Positions 17,314 to 26,995 of a DNA stretch of 64,000 nucleotides are shown here, piece by piece. The stretch comes from Sphingobacterium composti (GTDB taxonomy: Bacteria > Bacteroidota > Bacteroidia > Sphingobacteriales > Sphingobacteriaceae), in the NCBI RefSeq assembly GCF_009829075.1, contig NZ_WUQZ01000015.1, positions 1-64,000 on the forward strand. Direction: 5' to 3'. The position numbers were made by a program, and so were the translations under genes. The notes beneath the pieces were generated by a model, which made no database searches, was not told where the DNA came from, and was given only the letters and a program-made list of their open reading frames with translations. The first letter of the stretch is position 1, and every line of letters starts with the position of its first letter.

Positions 17314-18945
17314 TTAATTTTTACAAGTAACTTTTTTACGGCCTGATCCGGATGATTTCATTACAGTCTTACCCTCTACTCTAGTTGTAGCTTTAATAAT
17401 ATTGGTAGCACTACCGCCATTCCATTTCACCGTATTGAACTTCGCATTATTTTTTAATCGTAATGGAAATAATGTACCTTGATCTGTTTTACTTCCGTAC
17501 ATGAGCACATCTCCATTTCGCCCGATTACGACTCGAACAGCAGGTTTTGCGACAGTTCCTTTAAATTCCCAAATAGCCTTTACTCTTTTGTCTGCTGGGA
17601 TATTCGTATTTCCCATAGATTGATATTGGCTTCCGTCTTCAAATTCAATATTCTGCGTAGTAGATGTTGCATTATTTTGAAATTGTATTTCGCTAGTTGA
17701 TACACTCGTGCCAAAAAGTGGCTGTCCATTTATTTCAAGATTGAAAGCATTATCTAATTCCAAAATATCATAAACAAAACCATAATCTGCTCCGGCTTCC
17801 GTAAATTGAAAAGAAATTACTTCACCATTTTTCTTAAATTCTCCATTGACATTTATACCTGTATAAGTAACATACCTAGGCGTCCAAAAACCTCCCTCAT
17901 TTATCGTCTTAGTTGCTTCTGGAAATTCCCAATTAAAGCCATTTAAACCACTTACAGCTTCTGTACAAGTTTTCAATGTCAAAACAAGGTTATAACGATG
18001 ACCTGGCTTAATATTCAAATTTGGTACTTTAATATTATTTTTAGAATCACCATCGACCTGAATACTGCCTAAGTTAAAATAACCTGCAGTGGTAGAGGAG
18101 TGAAGTAACGTTGTAGGTACACTTGTTACTTTTCTTACTCCATTTCCCAAACTTGGAAAAGAAACCCTTTTTCCTGCAGTATTAATGTTTCCATAGATAG
18201 CACTACCATCTGTTAATTTTAACGATACACCATTTGAAACGGGATGAAATATAGTATTATTTATAGCAGTGATTGTACCCGTCATATTTTGATCCATTTG
18301 TATTGTGGTGGTTACTTCACTAAACAAAGGCTTAAGATTCGCTGCCAAAAAATTATTACCTTTCGTAAGTGTAGTTTTCTTTTTCCAATACAATAAGTCT
18401 GCATCTACATTTTCGATGGTAGCATCCTTGAGCGAATTCATGTTCTTTATTGTAGGAACAAAGCTCGTTGATCTAGCACTAACAATGACGAATGTGTAAC
18501 TAACATTAGAAAATAGCAATATTGCCGACTCTATACTTTCTTGTTTGTATGTATACTCACGCGATGTAATGAGTTTACCACGCTCATCATACACAAGCAT
18601 TAAATATTTAACTCTGTCTTGTAGCTGACTTAAAGCAGCTATAGAATTAGATTTGATGTTTTTAATTTTTGAATTAAGTGTATTTGCGTTTGATAATTTA
18701 CTTTCAATAGCTAACCCATCATTCGTATACTGAGTGATGATTAGATCATTGCTAACAGCTGAATTATTCTTCGTATTAGCTAAAATTTCGGAGTCTGATT
18801 CGTAATTAAGGCCTTCAATATTTAAATTAACGAATGCTTCTTCTTTTATAGGACTAATTTCTTCACTTTTTGAGCAAGAGAATAATAATAAAGAGATTAA
18901 TAAAATAGATAGACTATTCTTAAGTCCAAAGTGTATTGTGTTCAT
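17314..18945 (-). CDS. Fimbrillin-like surface lipoprotein
   Basis: A 543-residue predicted lipoprotein: hydrophobic signal segment with lipobox LLFSC (Cys24), then an all-beta protein rich in Thr, Asn and Ser. A repeat of long beta strands and the segment IKPGHRYNLVLTLK (about 318-331) resemble the fimbrillin / Mfa-like adhesin group that builds surface pili in Bacteroidota. I see no catalytic motif. The C-terminus ends in a short basic stretch with a Cys (SGSGRKKVTCKN), which is unusual. A 55-codon ORF on the same strand lies 33 bp upstream and probably forms an operon with it, as small ORFs often do in such loci. The family call is tentative. Confidence 0.55.
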   Translation of the reverse strand: MNTIHFGLKNSLSILLISLLLFSCSKSEEISPIKEEAFVNLNIEGLNYESDSEILANTKNNSAVSNDLIITQYTNDGLAIESKLSNANTLNSKIKNIKSNSIAALSQLQDRVKYLMLVYDERGKLITSREYTYKQESIESAILLFSNVSYTFVIVSARSTSFVPTIKNMNSLKDATIENVDADLLYWKKKTTLTKGNNFLAANLKPLFSEVTTTIQMDQNMTGTITAINNTIFHPVSNGVSLKLTDGSAIYGNINTAGKRVSFPSLGNGVRKVTSVPTTLLHSSTTAGYFNLGSIQVDGDSKNNIKVPNLNIKPGHRYNLVLTLKTCTEAVSGLNGFNWEFPEATKTINEGGFWTPRYVTYTGINVNGEFKKNGEVISFQFTEAGADYGFVYDILELDNAFNLEINGQPLFGTSVSTSEIQFQNNATSTTQNIEFEDGSQYQSMGNTNIPADKRVKAIWEFKGTVAKPAVRVVIGRNGDVLMYGSKTDQGTLFPLRLKNNAKFNTVKWNGGSATNIIKATTRVEGKTVMKSSGSGRKKVTCKN

Positions 18946-18978
18946 ATATATAATGAATGATTGAAAATACGTAGTTAT

Positions 18979-19146
18979 TTACCAGTCAATTGTTCTTTCT
19001 ACTGTAGGCTCATCAATCCAGTCTTCATGAATCTGGAAATTATCGTCAGTTCCTAGTACTCTAGCGGAATGATTCGCTAGTGCACATTCAATCTCAATTG
19101 ATATAACTTCTATTACAGGTTTTATATAGCGAATCTTGTTTTTCAT
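18979..19146 (-). CDS. Small ORF (55 aa) upstream of the fimbrillin-like gene
   Basis: An ATG at 19146 opens a 55-codon frame ending with TAA at 18979. The N-terminal part is basic and hydrophobic (MKNKIRYIKPVIEVISIEIE), followed by one Cys at residue 21. The C-terminal half is acidic, with three Trp-free turns then DWIDEP and a final TIDW. Short proteins opening with MKxKYIKPxIEV and ending in Asp-Trp are frequent before surface-protein genes in Bacteroidota; their role is unknown. It shares strand and close spacing with the lipoprotein gene. The frame, composition and family-like opening support a real gene. Confidence 0.6.
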   Translation of the reverse strand: MKNKIRYIKPVIEVISIEIECALANHSARVLGTDDNFQIHEDWIDEPTVERTIDW

Positions 19147-19555
19147 ATTGATAATATTACGGTAGAAAAAACTTAGTGTGTATGTTAATTTTAATCGAAG
19201 ATAGAGCTAAGAGAGAGATTTCAATTGGAATTGCTTTTGATAATATTTGGTTGTAGTATAGGTACTACATTTAATGTAGCTAACGAATTTTTATTAACTT
19301 GTAGTTTAGGATTTTACTCTGTTTTTCTTGAAAAGTGTTAGTGATAAAAGGTTAGTGGGGGATATTTTTTTGTTTTTTTAATTAATGGTTTTTTGAATCG
19401 TTTTTTTTCTTAACTAATGGGATATTTAGAGCGCTTTAGGTTGGTTTTGTGTGTTTTAGGTTTCTTTTGGAGAATATAGGTTAACATTTTAAAATTAGTA
19501 TTTTTAGGTTACTGTATTTAATGGCTGTATGGGAGGTTTACCAAATTAGTAGAAA
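19147..19555. other. Gene-free AT-rich gap between the fimbrillin-like locus and tamB
   Basis: This stretch of 409 bases has no convincing ORF. It holds a small inverted repeat GTAGTA-TAGG-TACTAC (19255-19270), about 110 bp upstream of the small ORF, that could be an operator. It also has three spaced copies of TTTAGGTT (about 19435, 19455 and 19503). The plus strand from 19320 to 19540 is rich in G and T and poor in C. I find no good terminator for tamB and no clear -7 element. Confidence 0.6.
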
Positions 19556-22500
19556 TTATTTTCTGTTAGACGAGTTAGAATTCCATATCCATATTCTTCG
19601 CCAAAATTCACCTAAAGAATTGAATTCTTGACGATACACTAATCCTAAAGCTGTAATGTATTCCGCATCCAAAGATCTAATTAAAAAATTGCGCGTATAA
19701 GGTCGGTTGTAGGCTCTGAAAAGTAGGTTGCCATCTTGACGCAATTTGTATGTCAACTCCGCATCTGTTGTGATGCCTTGACGGAAGAATGTCAGGTCCG
19801 TTGCCTCAAAATTTGTACGATCGGTAATACCACCGGATAATATTAATCGATCATTAAGTAAACGCAATGAAGCCGATGCATCGTTAAATGAGCGAATATT
19901 TAGATCAAGAAAATTCACATTTAGTGATTGAGATATAATGTTATTTAATTGATTAAAAGCGATTTCTGTACCAGCAGAAAGCAATGTGTTATTAACTTCT
20001 CGACCGATTTCAGATGTTGAACTTGGAGTAAAACTCCGACGTACAATCAGGCTGAGTGCTTGTTGATTGACATTATTTGCATCACTTAAAAAACTTTGCA
20101 ACTGATCCTTGATATATGGATTCTGCGGAAAATTTAAATCAAATGTGACATCTGGTTGCTCTAAGGTTCCTTTTATAAGCATATCTGCTTGCGCTAAGAC
20201 CCGTTCGTTATCTCCAGAGTAACCTGCTGCATTATACAAAGGACCGATGGCTGTACGTTGTTGATATATAGCGTTCAGGTTTATGACAGCTTCAGAAGGA
20301 TTTCCTGTCCAGCGAATTGTTCCCCCTTCTTTGATGTCAAAATATTTATTAATGAAATCTTGCGCTGTAAAGTGAAATTTTCCTTGGCTAACTACATAAT
20401 CACCAAACATTTCAAAGTCACCCAAACTCGAAATTTTCATGGCAATGGTACCATTGCCGCTACCTCTCAAAGAGCCCATACTTGTTTGAAGATTTAGCTC
20501 TGCTTCTGGCGTAAAATTTAGATTCATATTCATCGTTAGTCCGCTGAATAAATTACGCCTAACTCTTTTTTCATTTTCGGATGAATCCGAACTTACAAAA
20601 TAGATAAAGTCATTGTCTGAAACAGTCATAGCGGAGTTGAAGGGAAGCGTTATAGATGTTCCACTCTCTGATCTGGCGTCTATATCAATATTTATGGATG
20701 AAGTGTAGCCTTTGAAGCGAAAGATACCTGTTGCGTATGCAGTTCCGAAATACAAACTGTTATCTTTAAAACTTGTATTCAAAATCATGAATTTATTTCC
20801 ATTCAAATCGACATCAATGTAAGGATTTGCTAATTTTTGTAAGTTTACAAGCCCGTTCGCTAGTGCTGTATTTCCTTTTGTATCTCTTACGTTTAGGTTT
20901 TGTAAAATAATGGCGTTATTTTCTACTAGTGCAGTTTGATTGTCGACATAATAATGTGTATTCAGGTAATTTACTGTAAATTCTGCATTATTAAATTTCC
21001 CTAATCCAGTTATTTTAGGGTTTTTAAGTGTTCCTTTTATATCAACATTTGCATTCCCTTTTCCTTTCAAATTAGACACAAGGTTTTTCAAGAATGGTTG
21101 AAAAACAATTAAATCTGTTTCTTTTAGAGTTCCTTTGAGATTTAACGGTTCATCGTCATCATAAAAATTATATTCTCCATTGACTAGTACACCACGTTGA
21201 GATTGATCTAATAATTTTAGGTCAATTAGCATATTACCGGAAGTGGGATTGAAGTTAGCGTTGAGATCCAGTTGTCCTATTGGGATTTCATTATAAATAA
21301 TTGGACTAGTTTGAATATTAGTCGAAGCGATAGGATTTTTAAAAACAGAAGTTATATTTACTTTTCCATCTAATGCACCTTTAAGCTGTATCCCTAGTGG
21401 TTTAGTGATCCCTTCCAAAGAAGTTAAGTTGAAATTATTAAATAACATACTTAACTGGTCATCTTCTTTAGAAAGTATACCATCTAATTTTATGCGCTGT
21501 TTGTCTTGACTAAGGATCAAGTCATTTACATAGACTTTCCCTTGCGAAATATGGAGTCTTGCATCATCATTCAAATTCCAAGGTTCTCTGTTTATGATGA
21601 TAGTTGATGGTCTGAAATGTATGTAAGCGGGAGAATTATACGCAAAATGAATATCTCCCATAAGATTCAGATAATTTGTGGCGTCCTTTTCAGAAAGTTC
21701 TATATTGAAAACTAGACTATCATTTGCTAAAGTGTTTTTGATTGAAATATTATTAATATATGTGCTATCTGCAAAATTTATTTTGTCCGCAATGACATTT
21801 AGCGAAAAAGCTTTTTGGTCAGCATTCTCTTTTATAGACAGATTACTTAATTTAATACCTTTATAAACTACAATGGGGCTAAATGCCAAAAATCTAGCTG
21901 AATAGTCTTCAGAAGAAAATTGAGCATGAAGATGTGCACCATCATCTAGACTAAGAGAAGGATCAAGTAAGGCGGAAATGGGCTGGAAAGATTTTACATT
22001 TACTTCTAAATCGAAGTTTTGAGGATTATAATGCTGAGTTTCTAAATTAATTGCTGGCGCATAGCGCATGGCTAATGACTTAAAATATGGCACTATGGTA
22101 TTGAGGTCAATAGCTCCAGCTACATTAGCATCTAATACATCGGATTGAAGCGTTAAGACTCTATTTACATCATTTCCTTCTGCTGTAAAATTAATATCTT
22201 CAATAAAAAAGAGTCCTTTGGAAGTGGTAAAACGGACAGAATCTGCATAGAGATAACCCACTAAGTTGTTAAGATTGTTGCCTGTCAGGTTTGTATAGAT
22301 TTTAGCCTCATGAATAACGATACTATCTTTATTCAACCAGCCCAATTTATTTGGAGAGGCATGTGAAATAACAGCGTCCAGCGCGTAATTAATGTCTTTA
22401 TTATTGAAATTAATTGCTGAATTGTATGCTAATAACAAATTTGCATCTGCGGTATTTCCTTCTACGAATAAAGTTTTGTCCTTAAACTCTCCTGAAATAC

Positions 22501-23872
22501 TAGAATTACTGTATGTATATTGATTGATGTGTGCGCTTTGGATATGGCCATCAAAATTTAGATTTAAATTATCCAAAACTAATCCTTTACCCTTCAGATT
22601 TAGATTAAATGCTGTAGATCCTATATTGTTTTGATTTAGAATTTCACCTATATTAAAATTAGGAGAAGAAATTTTCCCTGCATAACTGATGTCTTTTTTA
22701 ATTCCAATCCTTGCGTCGGTAAGTAGCTTGCCAGCATGGGAGTTAAGTGTACCTTTTACTTCAAAGTCATTATACAATCCTAAGAAAGAGCCATTGTAGC
22801 TAAAATTTTTCAAATTATGTAATTGTGTAGGTAATGCTATTTTTTTTTCATTAGCTAATTTGGGTACAAAATACTCTATATCTTTTGCTGAGCTTTTTAG
22901 TTCTTTAATGGCAAAGCCAAAGACAGTCTTATTTATATTAGGCAAACCTTTAATAGTGAAATTACCCAACAAACTCGTTTTCTGTCCAGTATGCATTTCC
23001 ACATCTCGTGCATTTATGTCAGAAACTGTACCTGTAAGATTAGCCTTTTTTATATTCGCTGTAAATTGAACAGCTTGCATCGTCGGTGCGAAAAACTCAA
23101 TATCTCGAGAATCAACAAAAGAATCTTTAAGGTTGGCTTCTACATGTACATGCGTGATGAAAGAGTTGAAATCACCGAAATCATTATACTTAAAGACTAA
23201 GTAATCATGTAACGTAGAATTGTTTGTTTGAATAATAAGATTCTCAAACAGCATACGCTTATGAGTGTATGATGCTTGTGTTGATAGTTCTTTCAGATAA
23301 AAGCCTGACTTCTCCCTCAATGTCAATCCTGAAATTTTTGCTGAAAGGATCGTATCGAGTTTTATGTTATGCAGCGTTCCCGAAATATCAGTAACATACA
23401 AGTCAGCAAAGTTCACGCCTTTTCTAGGATGCGTATACTTGTGATTGACCATTCTGAACGCGTTATTATTGAGTTCAATACGACGAAGGTCAAATTCTAT
23501 TTTCTGTTTTTTCTGCTTAGTTTGTTTCTTAGGAGGAGCGAAGTATGCTATATATTTTTGAAGATTAGTGCTATCCTTATAGATCTGATAGTTCAAATAT
23601 GCACCATTTAATCTCATTTTTTCAATAGTGACTTTATTCTGGAAAAATTTCACCAAATCTAAATTAGCATTGAGTTCATGAGCATATAGAGTTGTGTCTC
23701 CCGTATGTTCTATCACCGCAAACTTTTGTAAGGATAATGTTGAAAAAGGTTTAAAATAGATTTTATTTAAAGATATATTGGCGTTCAGCTCATTACTCAA
23801 ATATGTTGCTATGCGTTTTGTAAGATAGGTTTGTACGGAAGAAAACTGCAAAGAGATTACAGCAAGAAGCAC
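19556..23872 (-). CDS. tamB: TamB-like translocation and assembly module protein
   Basis: A very long (1438 aa) repetitive beta protein of the AsmA/TamB class, spanning the periplasm with an N-terminal anchor and a C-terminal TamB (DUF490) domain (about 1000-1430, with GTIRWTGNPSEAVINLNAIYQQRT and PQNPYIKDQLQSFLSD). Such proteins form a lipid-conducting beta-groove and aid outer-membrane protein or phospholipid transfer. The GTG at 23872 is the first standard start codon but cuts into the anchor helix. The frame is open upstream and encodes KKILKITAWTIASIFILV without ATG, GTG or TTG; CTG at 23914 or ATT at 23947 may be the real start. tamA is not adjacent. The neighbouring tsaD is divergent, starting 10 to 85 bp away according to the start used. 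Confidence 0.85.
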   Translation of the reverse strand: MLLAVISLQFSSVQTYLTKRIATYLSNELNANISLNKIYFKPFSTLSLQKFAVIEHTGDTTLYAHELNANLDLVKFFQNKVTIEKMRLNGAYLNYQIYKDSTNLQKYIAYFAPPKKQTKQKKQKIEFDLRRIELNNNAFRMVNHKYTHPRKGVNFADLYVTDISGTLHNIKLDTILSAKISGLTLREKSGFYLKELSTQASYTHKRMLFENLIIQTNNSTLHDYLVFKYNDFGDFNSFITHVHVEANLKDSFVDSRDIEFFAPTMQAVQFTANIKKANLTGTVSDINARDVEMHTGQKTSLLGNFTIKGLPNINKTVFGFAIKELKSSAKDIEYFVPKLANEKKIALPTQLHNLKNFSYNGSFLGLYNDFEVKGTLNSHAGKLLTDARIGIKKDISYAGKISSPNFNIGEILNQNNIGSTAFNLNLKGKGLVLDNLNLNFDGHIQSAHINQYTYSNSSISGEFKDKTLFVEGNTADANLLLAYNSAINFNNKDINYALDAVISHASPNKLGWLNKDSIVIHEAKIYTNLTGNNLNNLVGYLYADSVRFTTSKGLFFIEDINFTAEGNDVNRVLTLQSDVLDANVAGAIDLNTIVPYFKSLAMRYAPAINLETQHYNPQNFDLEVNVKSFQPISALLDPSLSLDDGAHLHAQFSSEDYSARFLAFSPIVVYKGIKLSNLSIKENADQKAFSLNVIADKINFADSTYINNISIKNTLANDSLVFNIELSEKDATNYLNLMGDIHFAYNSPAYIHFRPSTIIINREPWNLNDDARLHISQGKVYVNDLILSQDKQRIKLDGILSKEDDQLSMLFNNFNLTSLEGITKPLGIQLKGALDGKVNITSVFKNPIASTNIQTSPIIYNEIPIGQLDLNANFNPTSGNMLIDLKLLDQSQRGVLVNGEYNFYDDDEPLNLKGTLKETDLIVFQPFLKNLVSNLKGKGNANVDIKGTLKNPKITGLGKFNNAEFTVNYLNTHYYVDNQTALVENNAIILQNLNVRDTKGNTALANGLVNLQKLANPYIDVDLNGNKFMILNTSFKDNSLYFGTAYATGIFRFKGYTSSINIDIDARSESGTSITLPFNSAMTVSDNDFIYFVSSDSSENEKRVRRNLFSGLTMNMNLNFTPEAELNLQTSMGSLRGSGNGTIAMKISSLGDFEMFGDYVVSQGKFHFTAQDFINKYFDIKEGGTIRWTGNPSEAVINLNAIYQQRTAIGPLYNAAGYSGDNERVLAQADMLIKGTLEQPDVTFDLNFPQNPYIKDQLQSFLSDANNVNQQALSLIVRRSFTPSSTSEIGREVNNTLLSAGTEIAFNQLNNIISQSLNVNFLDLNIRSFNDASASLRLLNDRLILSGGITDRTNFEATDLTFFRQGITTDAELTYKLRQDGNLLFRAYNRPYTRNFLIRSLDAEYITALGLVYRQEFNSLGEFWRRIWIWNSNSSNRK

Positions 23873-23925
23873 CAGTATAAAGATACTAGCGATAGTCCAT
23901 GCCGTTATTTTCAGTATTTTTTTGA

Positions 23926-23933
23926 TACTTTTG
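23926..23933 (+). promoter_or_regulatory. -7 element of the tsaD promoter
   Basis: TACTTTTG matches TAnnTTTG and lies 23 bp upstream of the tsaD ATG. No clear TTTG is seen 17-23 bp further upstream. The element lies inside the possible extended N-terminus of tamB on the other strand. Confidence 0.45.
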
Positions 23934-23956
23934 TATGTTAAATAAATTCTTCCAAA

Positions 23957-24958
23957 ATGGCTGTAATTCTAGGGATCGAATCGTCGTGTGATGAGACATC
24001 AGCGTCTATATGTATTAACGGTGAAATCAAGTCAAATATTATTGCAACACAAGCTATACATGCCAAATATGGCGGTGTAGTTCCTGAGTTGGCATCACGT
24101 GCGCACCAGCAAAATATTATTCCGACGGTTGATCAAGCAATACAGCAAGCCAAAATTACAAAAAATGATGTAGATGCAGTAGCTTTTACGCGCGGACCTG
24201 GACTTTTAGGTTCACTTTTAGTAGGTACGTCATTCGCAAAGTCTTTTGCATTAGCTCGCAATATCCCTTTAATCGATATTAATCACATGCAAGCGCATAT
24301 TTTGGCTCATTTTATCGATGATCCAAAGCCGAATTTCCCTTTCTTGTGTTTGACAGTGTCGGGAGGACATACACAAATAGTTTTGGTAAAAGACTATTTT
24401 GATATGGAATTGATTGGTCAAACGCTAGATGATGCCGCGGGTGAAGCATTTGATAAGACGGCTAAGATTTTAAATCTTCCTTATCCAGGAGGTCCATTGA
24501 TTGATAAGTATGCAAAGGATGGTAATCCAAATGCTTACAAGTTGCCCGAGCCACAAATTGCCGATTTGAACTTTTCATTTTCGGGTTTGAAAACTGCAAT
24601 TCTATATCTCGTGCAAGCTGAAGTCAAAAAGAACCCTAATTTCTTGGATGAACATATGCACGATCTTTGTGCATCTGTACAAGATCGTATCGTGACGATT
24701 TTATTAAATAAATTAAAGAAAGCTGCAAAGCAAACTGGCGTGAGAGATATCGCTATTGCTGGTGGAGTGTCGGCAAATTCAGGCTTAAGAAAATCTCTAT
24801 TGGAGATGGGGGATAATTACAATTGGAGAGTGTTTATTCCAAAGTTTGAATATTGTACAGACAATGCTGCAATGATTGCTATTGCAGGCTATCATAAATT
24901 TTTGAAAGGTGAATTCGTCGATCAAGAAGTTGCTCCGTTAGCAAGAATACCGATGTAA
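23957..24958 (+). CDS. tsaD: tRNA threonylcarbamoyladenosine synthase subunit TsaD
   Basis: TsaD (Kae1/YgjD family), 333 aa. It transfers the threonylcarbamoyl group from TC-AMP to N6 of A37 in ANN-decoding tRNAs. It opens with ILGIESSCDETSAS and carries the metal-binding HMQAHIL (HxxxH). VPELASRAHQQNI, FTRGPGLLGSLLVG, VSGGHTQIVLV and the C-terminal DNAAMIAIAGY are all in place, and the length is normal. It is monocistronic. It works with TsaB, TsaC and TsaE, none of which is in the window. Confidence 0.97.
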   Translation: MAVILGIESSCDETSASICINGEIKSNIIATQAIHAKYGGVVPELASRAHQQNIIPTVDQAIQQAKITKNDVDAVAFTRGPGLLGSLLVGTSFAKSFALARNIPLIDINHMQAHILAHFIDDPKPNFPFLCLTVSGGHTQIVLVKDYFDMELIGQTLDDAAGEAFDKTAKILNLPYPGGPLIDKYAKDGNPNAYKLPEPQIADLNFSFSGLKTAILYLVQAEVKKNPNFLDEHMHDLCASVQDRIVTILLNKLKKAAKQTGVRDIAIAGGVSANSGLRKSLLEMGDNYNWRVFIPKFEYCTDNAAMIAIAGYHKFLKGEFVDQEVAPLARIPM

Positions 24959-24983
24959 TAAAATATTTATGCCAATAAATATT

Positions 24984-25011
24984 TAGCCATTGTGAATTAT
25001 CATAATGGCTA
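24984..25011. terminator. Bidirectional terminator between tsaD and the DUF4230 gene
   Basis: The arms TAGCCATTGTG and CATAATGGCTA (one G-U pair) with a 6-base loop lie between the two convergent stop codons. TTTTATTT follows on the plus strand. Confidence 0.75.
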
Positions 25012-25013
25012 TT

Positions 25014-25574
25014 TTATTTGAAGTCTATGTTAATTTTTTTGTAACCTAATCCTTCTAGCAATGGTTTTAAAATTGGTAAGGCATTATTTTGTGTTTGCGT
25101 CAGAATGTCTGATTGTCTTACTTGCTTTGCTATTTCATTTTCAGCGTACTTATAGGCTTCGTCTACTAAGTTAGCTTCTCTGAGAAAAGCCATTTTAGTA
25201 TCATAAACTTTAGAAGCTTTGTGGTCAATTTTTATGTAACAAATTTCTGCTTTGGGTAATGTAAGGTGTACTGAATCGCCGTATACCTTTATAGCGTTCG
25301 AGTCTATTTTTGTTAAGTCAATACATCCCGCAGCATCAGCTTTTATGATAAGTAAAACACTAGCTTCTGGCAAAAAATCTGTTTTATTTATATGCTCAAT
25401 TACATCACTGTATCTATATTTTACTAATTGCAGCTTTCCCATTGATTCTATTTTCTCGAGTAATACATTGTGATTACTCTCAATTGTTGTTTTGGGGAAT
25501 ACTTGTGTTTTAATCCAGTATCCAAATAGAAATAGGATAAATAATAATACAAGGATAAATAAGATTTTTTTCAT
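25014..25574 (-). CDS. DUF4230 membrane-anchored protein
   Basis: 186 residues: an N-terminal membrane anchor (about 4-22) followed by an extracytoplasmic domain of the DUF4230 type. The marks are the KLQLVKYRYSDVIEH segment, VLLIIKADAAGCIDLTKID and VHLTLPKAEICYIKID. Function of the family is unknown; it is widespread in Bacteroidota and some Firmicutes. It follows sucC on the same strand but a strong terminator intervenes, so it is probably transcribed separately or by read-through. Confidence 0.8.
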   Translation of the reverse strand: MKKILFILVLLFILFLFGYWIKTQVFPKTTIESNHNVLLEKIESMGKLQLVKYRYSDVIEHINKTDFLPEASVLLIIKADAAGCIDLTKIDSNAIKVYGDSVHLTLPKAEICYIKIDHKASKVYDTKMAFLREANLVDEAYKYAENEIAKQVRQSDILTQTQNNALPILKPLLEGLGYKKINIDFK

Positions 25575-25607
25575 GTTTGATACTCTACAAAATACAAGCC
25601 AATTAAA

Positions 25608-25640
25608 AAAAGCGGTCGAACATAAAATGCTCGACCGCTT
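25608..25640 (-). terminator. Terminator of sucC
   Basis: The stem AAGCGGTCGA / TCGACCGCTT extends through one mismatch to CAT/ATG around an AAA loop. In the minus direction it is followed by a run of seven T. Confidence 0.88.
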
Positions 25641-25665
25641 AGAATATATCTTTAGAAAAATATTA

Positions 25666-26862
25666 TTATTTCTCTTCTAATACTTTTGTAACTAATTCAG
25701 CAGCTTCTTTTAATAAGATTGCTGAGTAAACTTGAAGACCTGACTCGTCAATTAATTTTTTAGCTTCAGCAGCGTTAGTACCTTGCAGACGAACGATGAT
25801 TGGAACTGGGATGTTACCAATTTCATTGTAAGCATCGATTACACCTTGCGCTACACGGTCACAACGTACGATGCCACCGAAGATGTTGATTAAGATAGCT
25901 TTTACGTTAGGGTCTTTCAAGATAATGTTGAAACCAGCTTTAACTGTCTCCGCATTAGCCGTACCACCTACGTCCAAGAAGTTTGCAGGCTCACCACCAG
26001 CTAATTTGATGATATCCATAGTCGCCATCGCAAGACCAGCACCATTTACCATACAACCTACGTTTCCGTCAAGTTTTACATAGTTCAAGTTTGACTCACC
26101 AGCTTCTACTTCTGTAGGATCTTCTTCTGTGATATCACGCATAGCAGCGATGTCAGCGTGACGGTATAAAGCATTTTCATCTAAATTAACTTTAGCATCT
26201 ACTGCTAAAATTTTATCATCTGAAGTTTTTAATACAGGGTTGATTTCGAACATCGAAGCATCGATAGAATCGTAAGCTTTGTATAATGCAGCTACGAATT
26301 TTACCATGTCTTTGTGCGCAGCACCTGATAAACCTAAATTGAAGGCAATCTTGCGTGCTTGGAAACCTTGTAAACCTACTTTAGGGTCGATTTCTTCTTT
26401 GAAAATCAAATGAGGAGTTTTCTCAGCAACCTCTTCGATGTCCATACCGCCTTCAGTAGAGTACATGATGATATTACGACCAGTACCACGGTCTAATAAT
26501 ACAGACATGTAAAACTCTTTTGTTTCACTTTCTCCAGGATAGTAAACATCTTGAGCAACTAATACTTTATTTACTTTTTTGCCTTCAGGACCTGTTTGAG
26601 GAGTAACCAATTGCATGCCGATAATATCAGTAGCACGTTGTAATACCTCGTCGTGGTTTTTAGCTAATTTAACACCACCACCTTTACCACGTCCACCAGC
26701 ATGAATTTGCGCTTTTACTACAACCCAATCCGAGTTAAAGTCTTCCTTCAATTTTTGAGCAGCAACAACTGCTTGTTCTGGAGTGTCAGCAACTATTCCT
26801 TCTTGGATTCTTACGCCAAAACTTTTAAGTATTTCTTTTCCTTGATATTCGTGAATGTTCAT
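25666..26862 (-). CDS. sucC: Succinate-CoA ligase (ADP-forming) subunit beta
   Basis: SucC carries the ATP-grasp domain of succinyl-CoA synthetase, the TCA-cycle enzyme that makes ATP from succinyl-CoA. MNIHEYQGKEILKSFGV is the conserved N-terminus, which fixes the start at 26862; the frame extends further upstream to 26910 but without homology. KAQIHAGGRGKGGGVKLA, EGGMDIEEVAEK and the C-terminal NIFGGIVRCDRVAQGVI are typical. The length of 398 residues is normal. The alpha subunit gene sucD is not in the window, so the two are unlinked here. Confidence 0.97.
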   Translation of the reverse strand: MNIHEYQGKEILKSFGVRIQEGIVADTPEQAVVAAQKLKEDFNSDWVVVKAQIHAGGRGKGGGVKLAKNHDEVLQRATDIIGMQLVTPQTGPEGKKVNKVLVAQDVYYPGESETKEFYMSVLLDRGTGRNIIMYSTEGGMDIEEVAEKTPHLIFKEEIDPKVGLQGFQARKIAFNLGLSGAAHKDMVKFVAALYKAYDSIDASMFEINPVLKTSDDKILAVDAKVNLDENALYRHADIAAMRDITEEDPTEVEAGESNLNYVKLDGNVGCMVNGAGLAMATMDIIKLAGGEPANFLDVGGTANAETVKAGFNIILKDPNVKAILINIFGGIVRCDRVAQGVIDAYNEIGNIPVPIIVRLQGTNAAEAKKLIDESGLQVYSAILLKEAAELVTKVLEEK

Positions 26863-26995
26863 TGATAAAAAATTTGACGTAAAAATATGACTTTTATTCT
26901 TAAGAGACAAGAATTTATTTGGATACTTTTAGGCTAAAATTAACCTTATTGTTGTATAGCAAATCACATTCTGATTCTTTTTCTTAAATTCGTGC

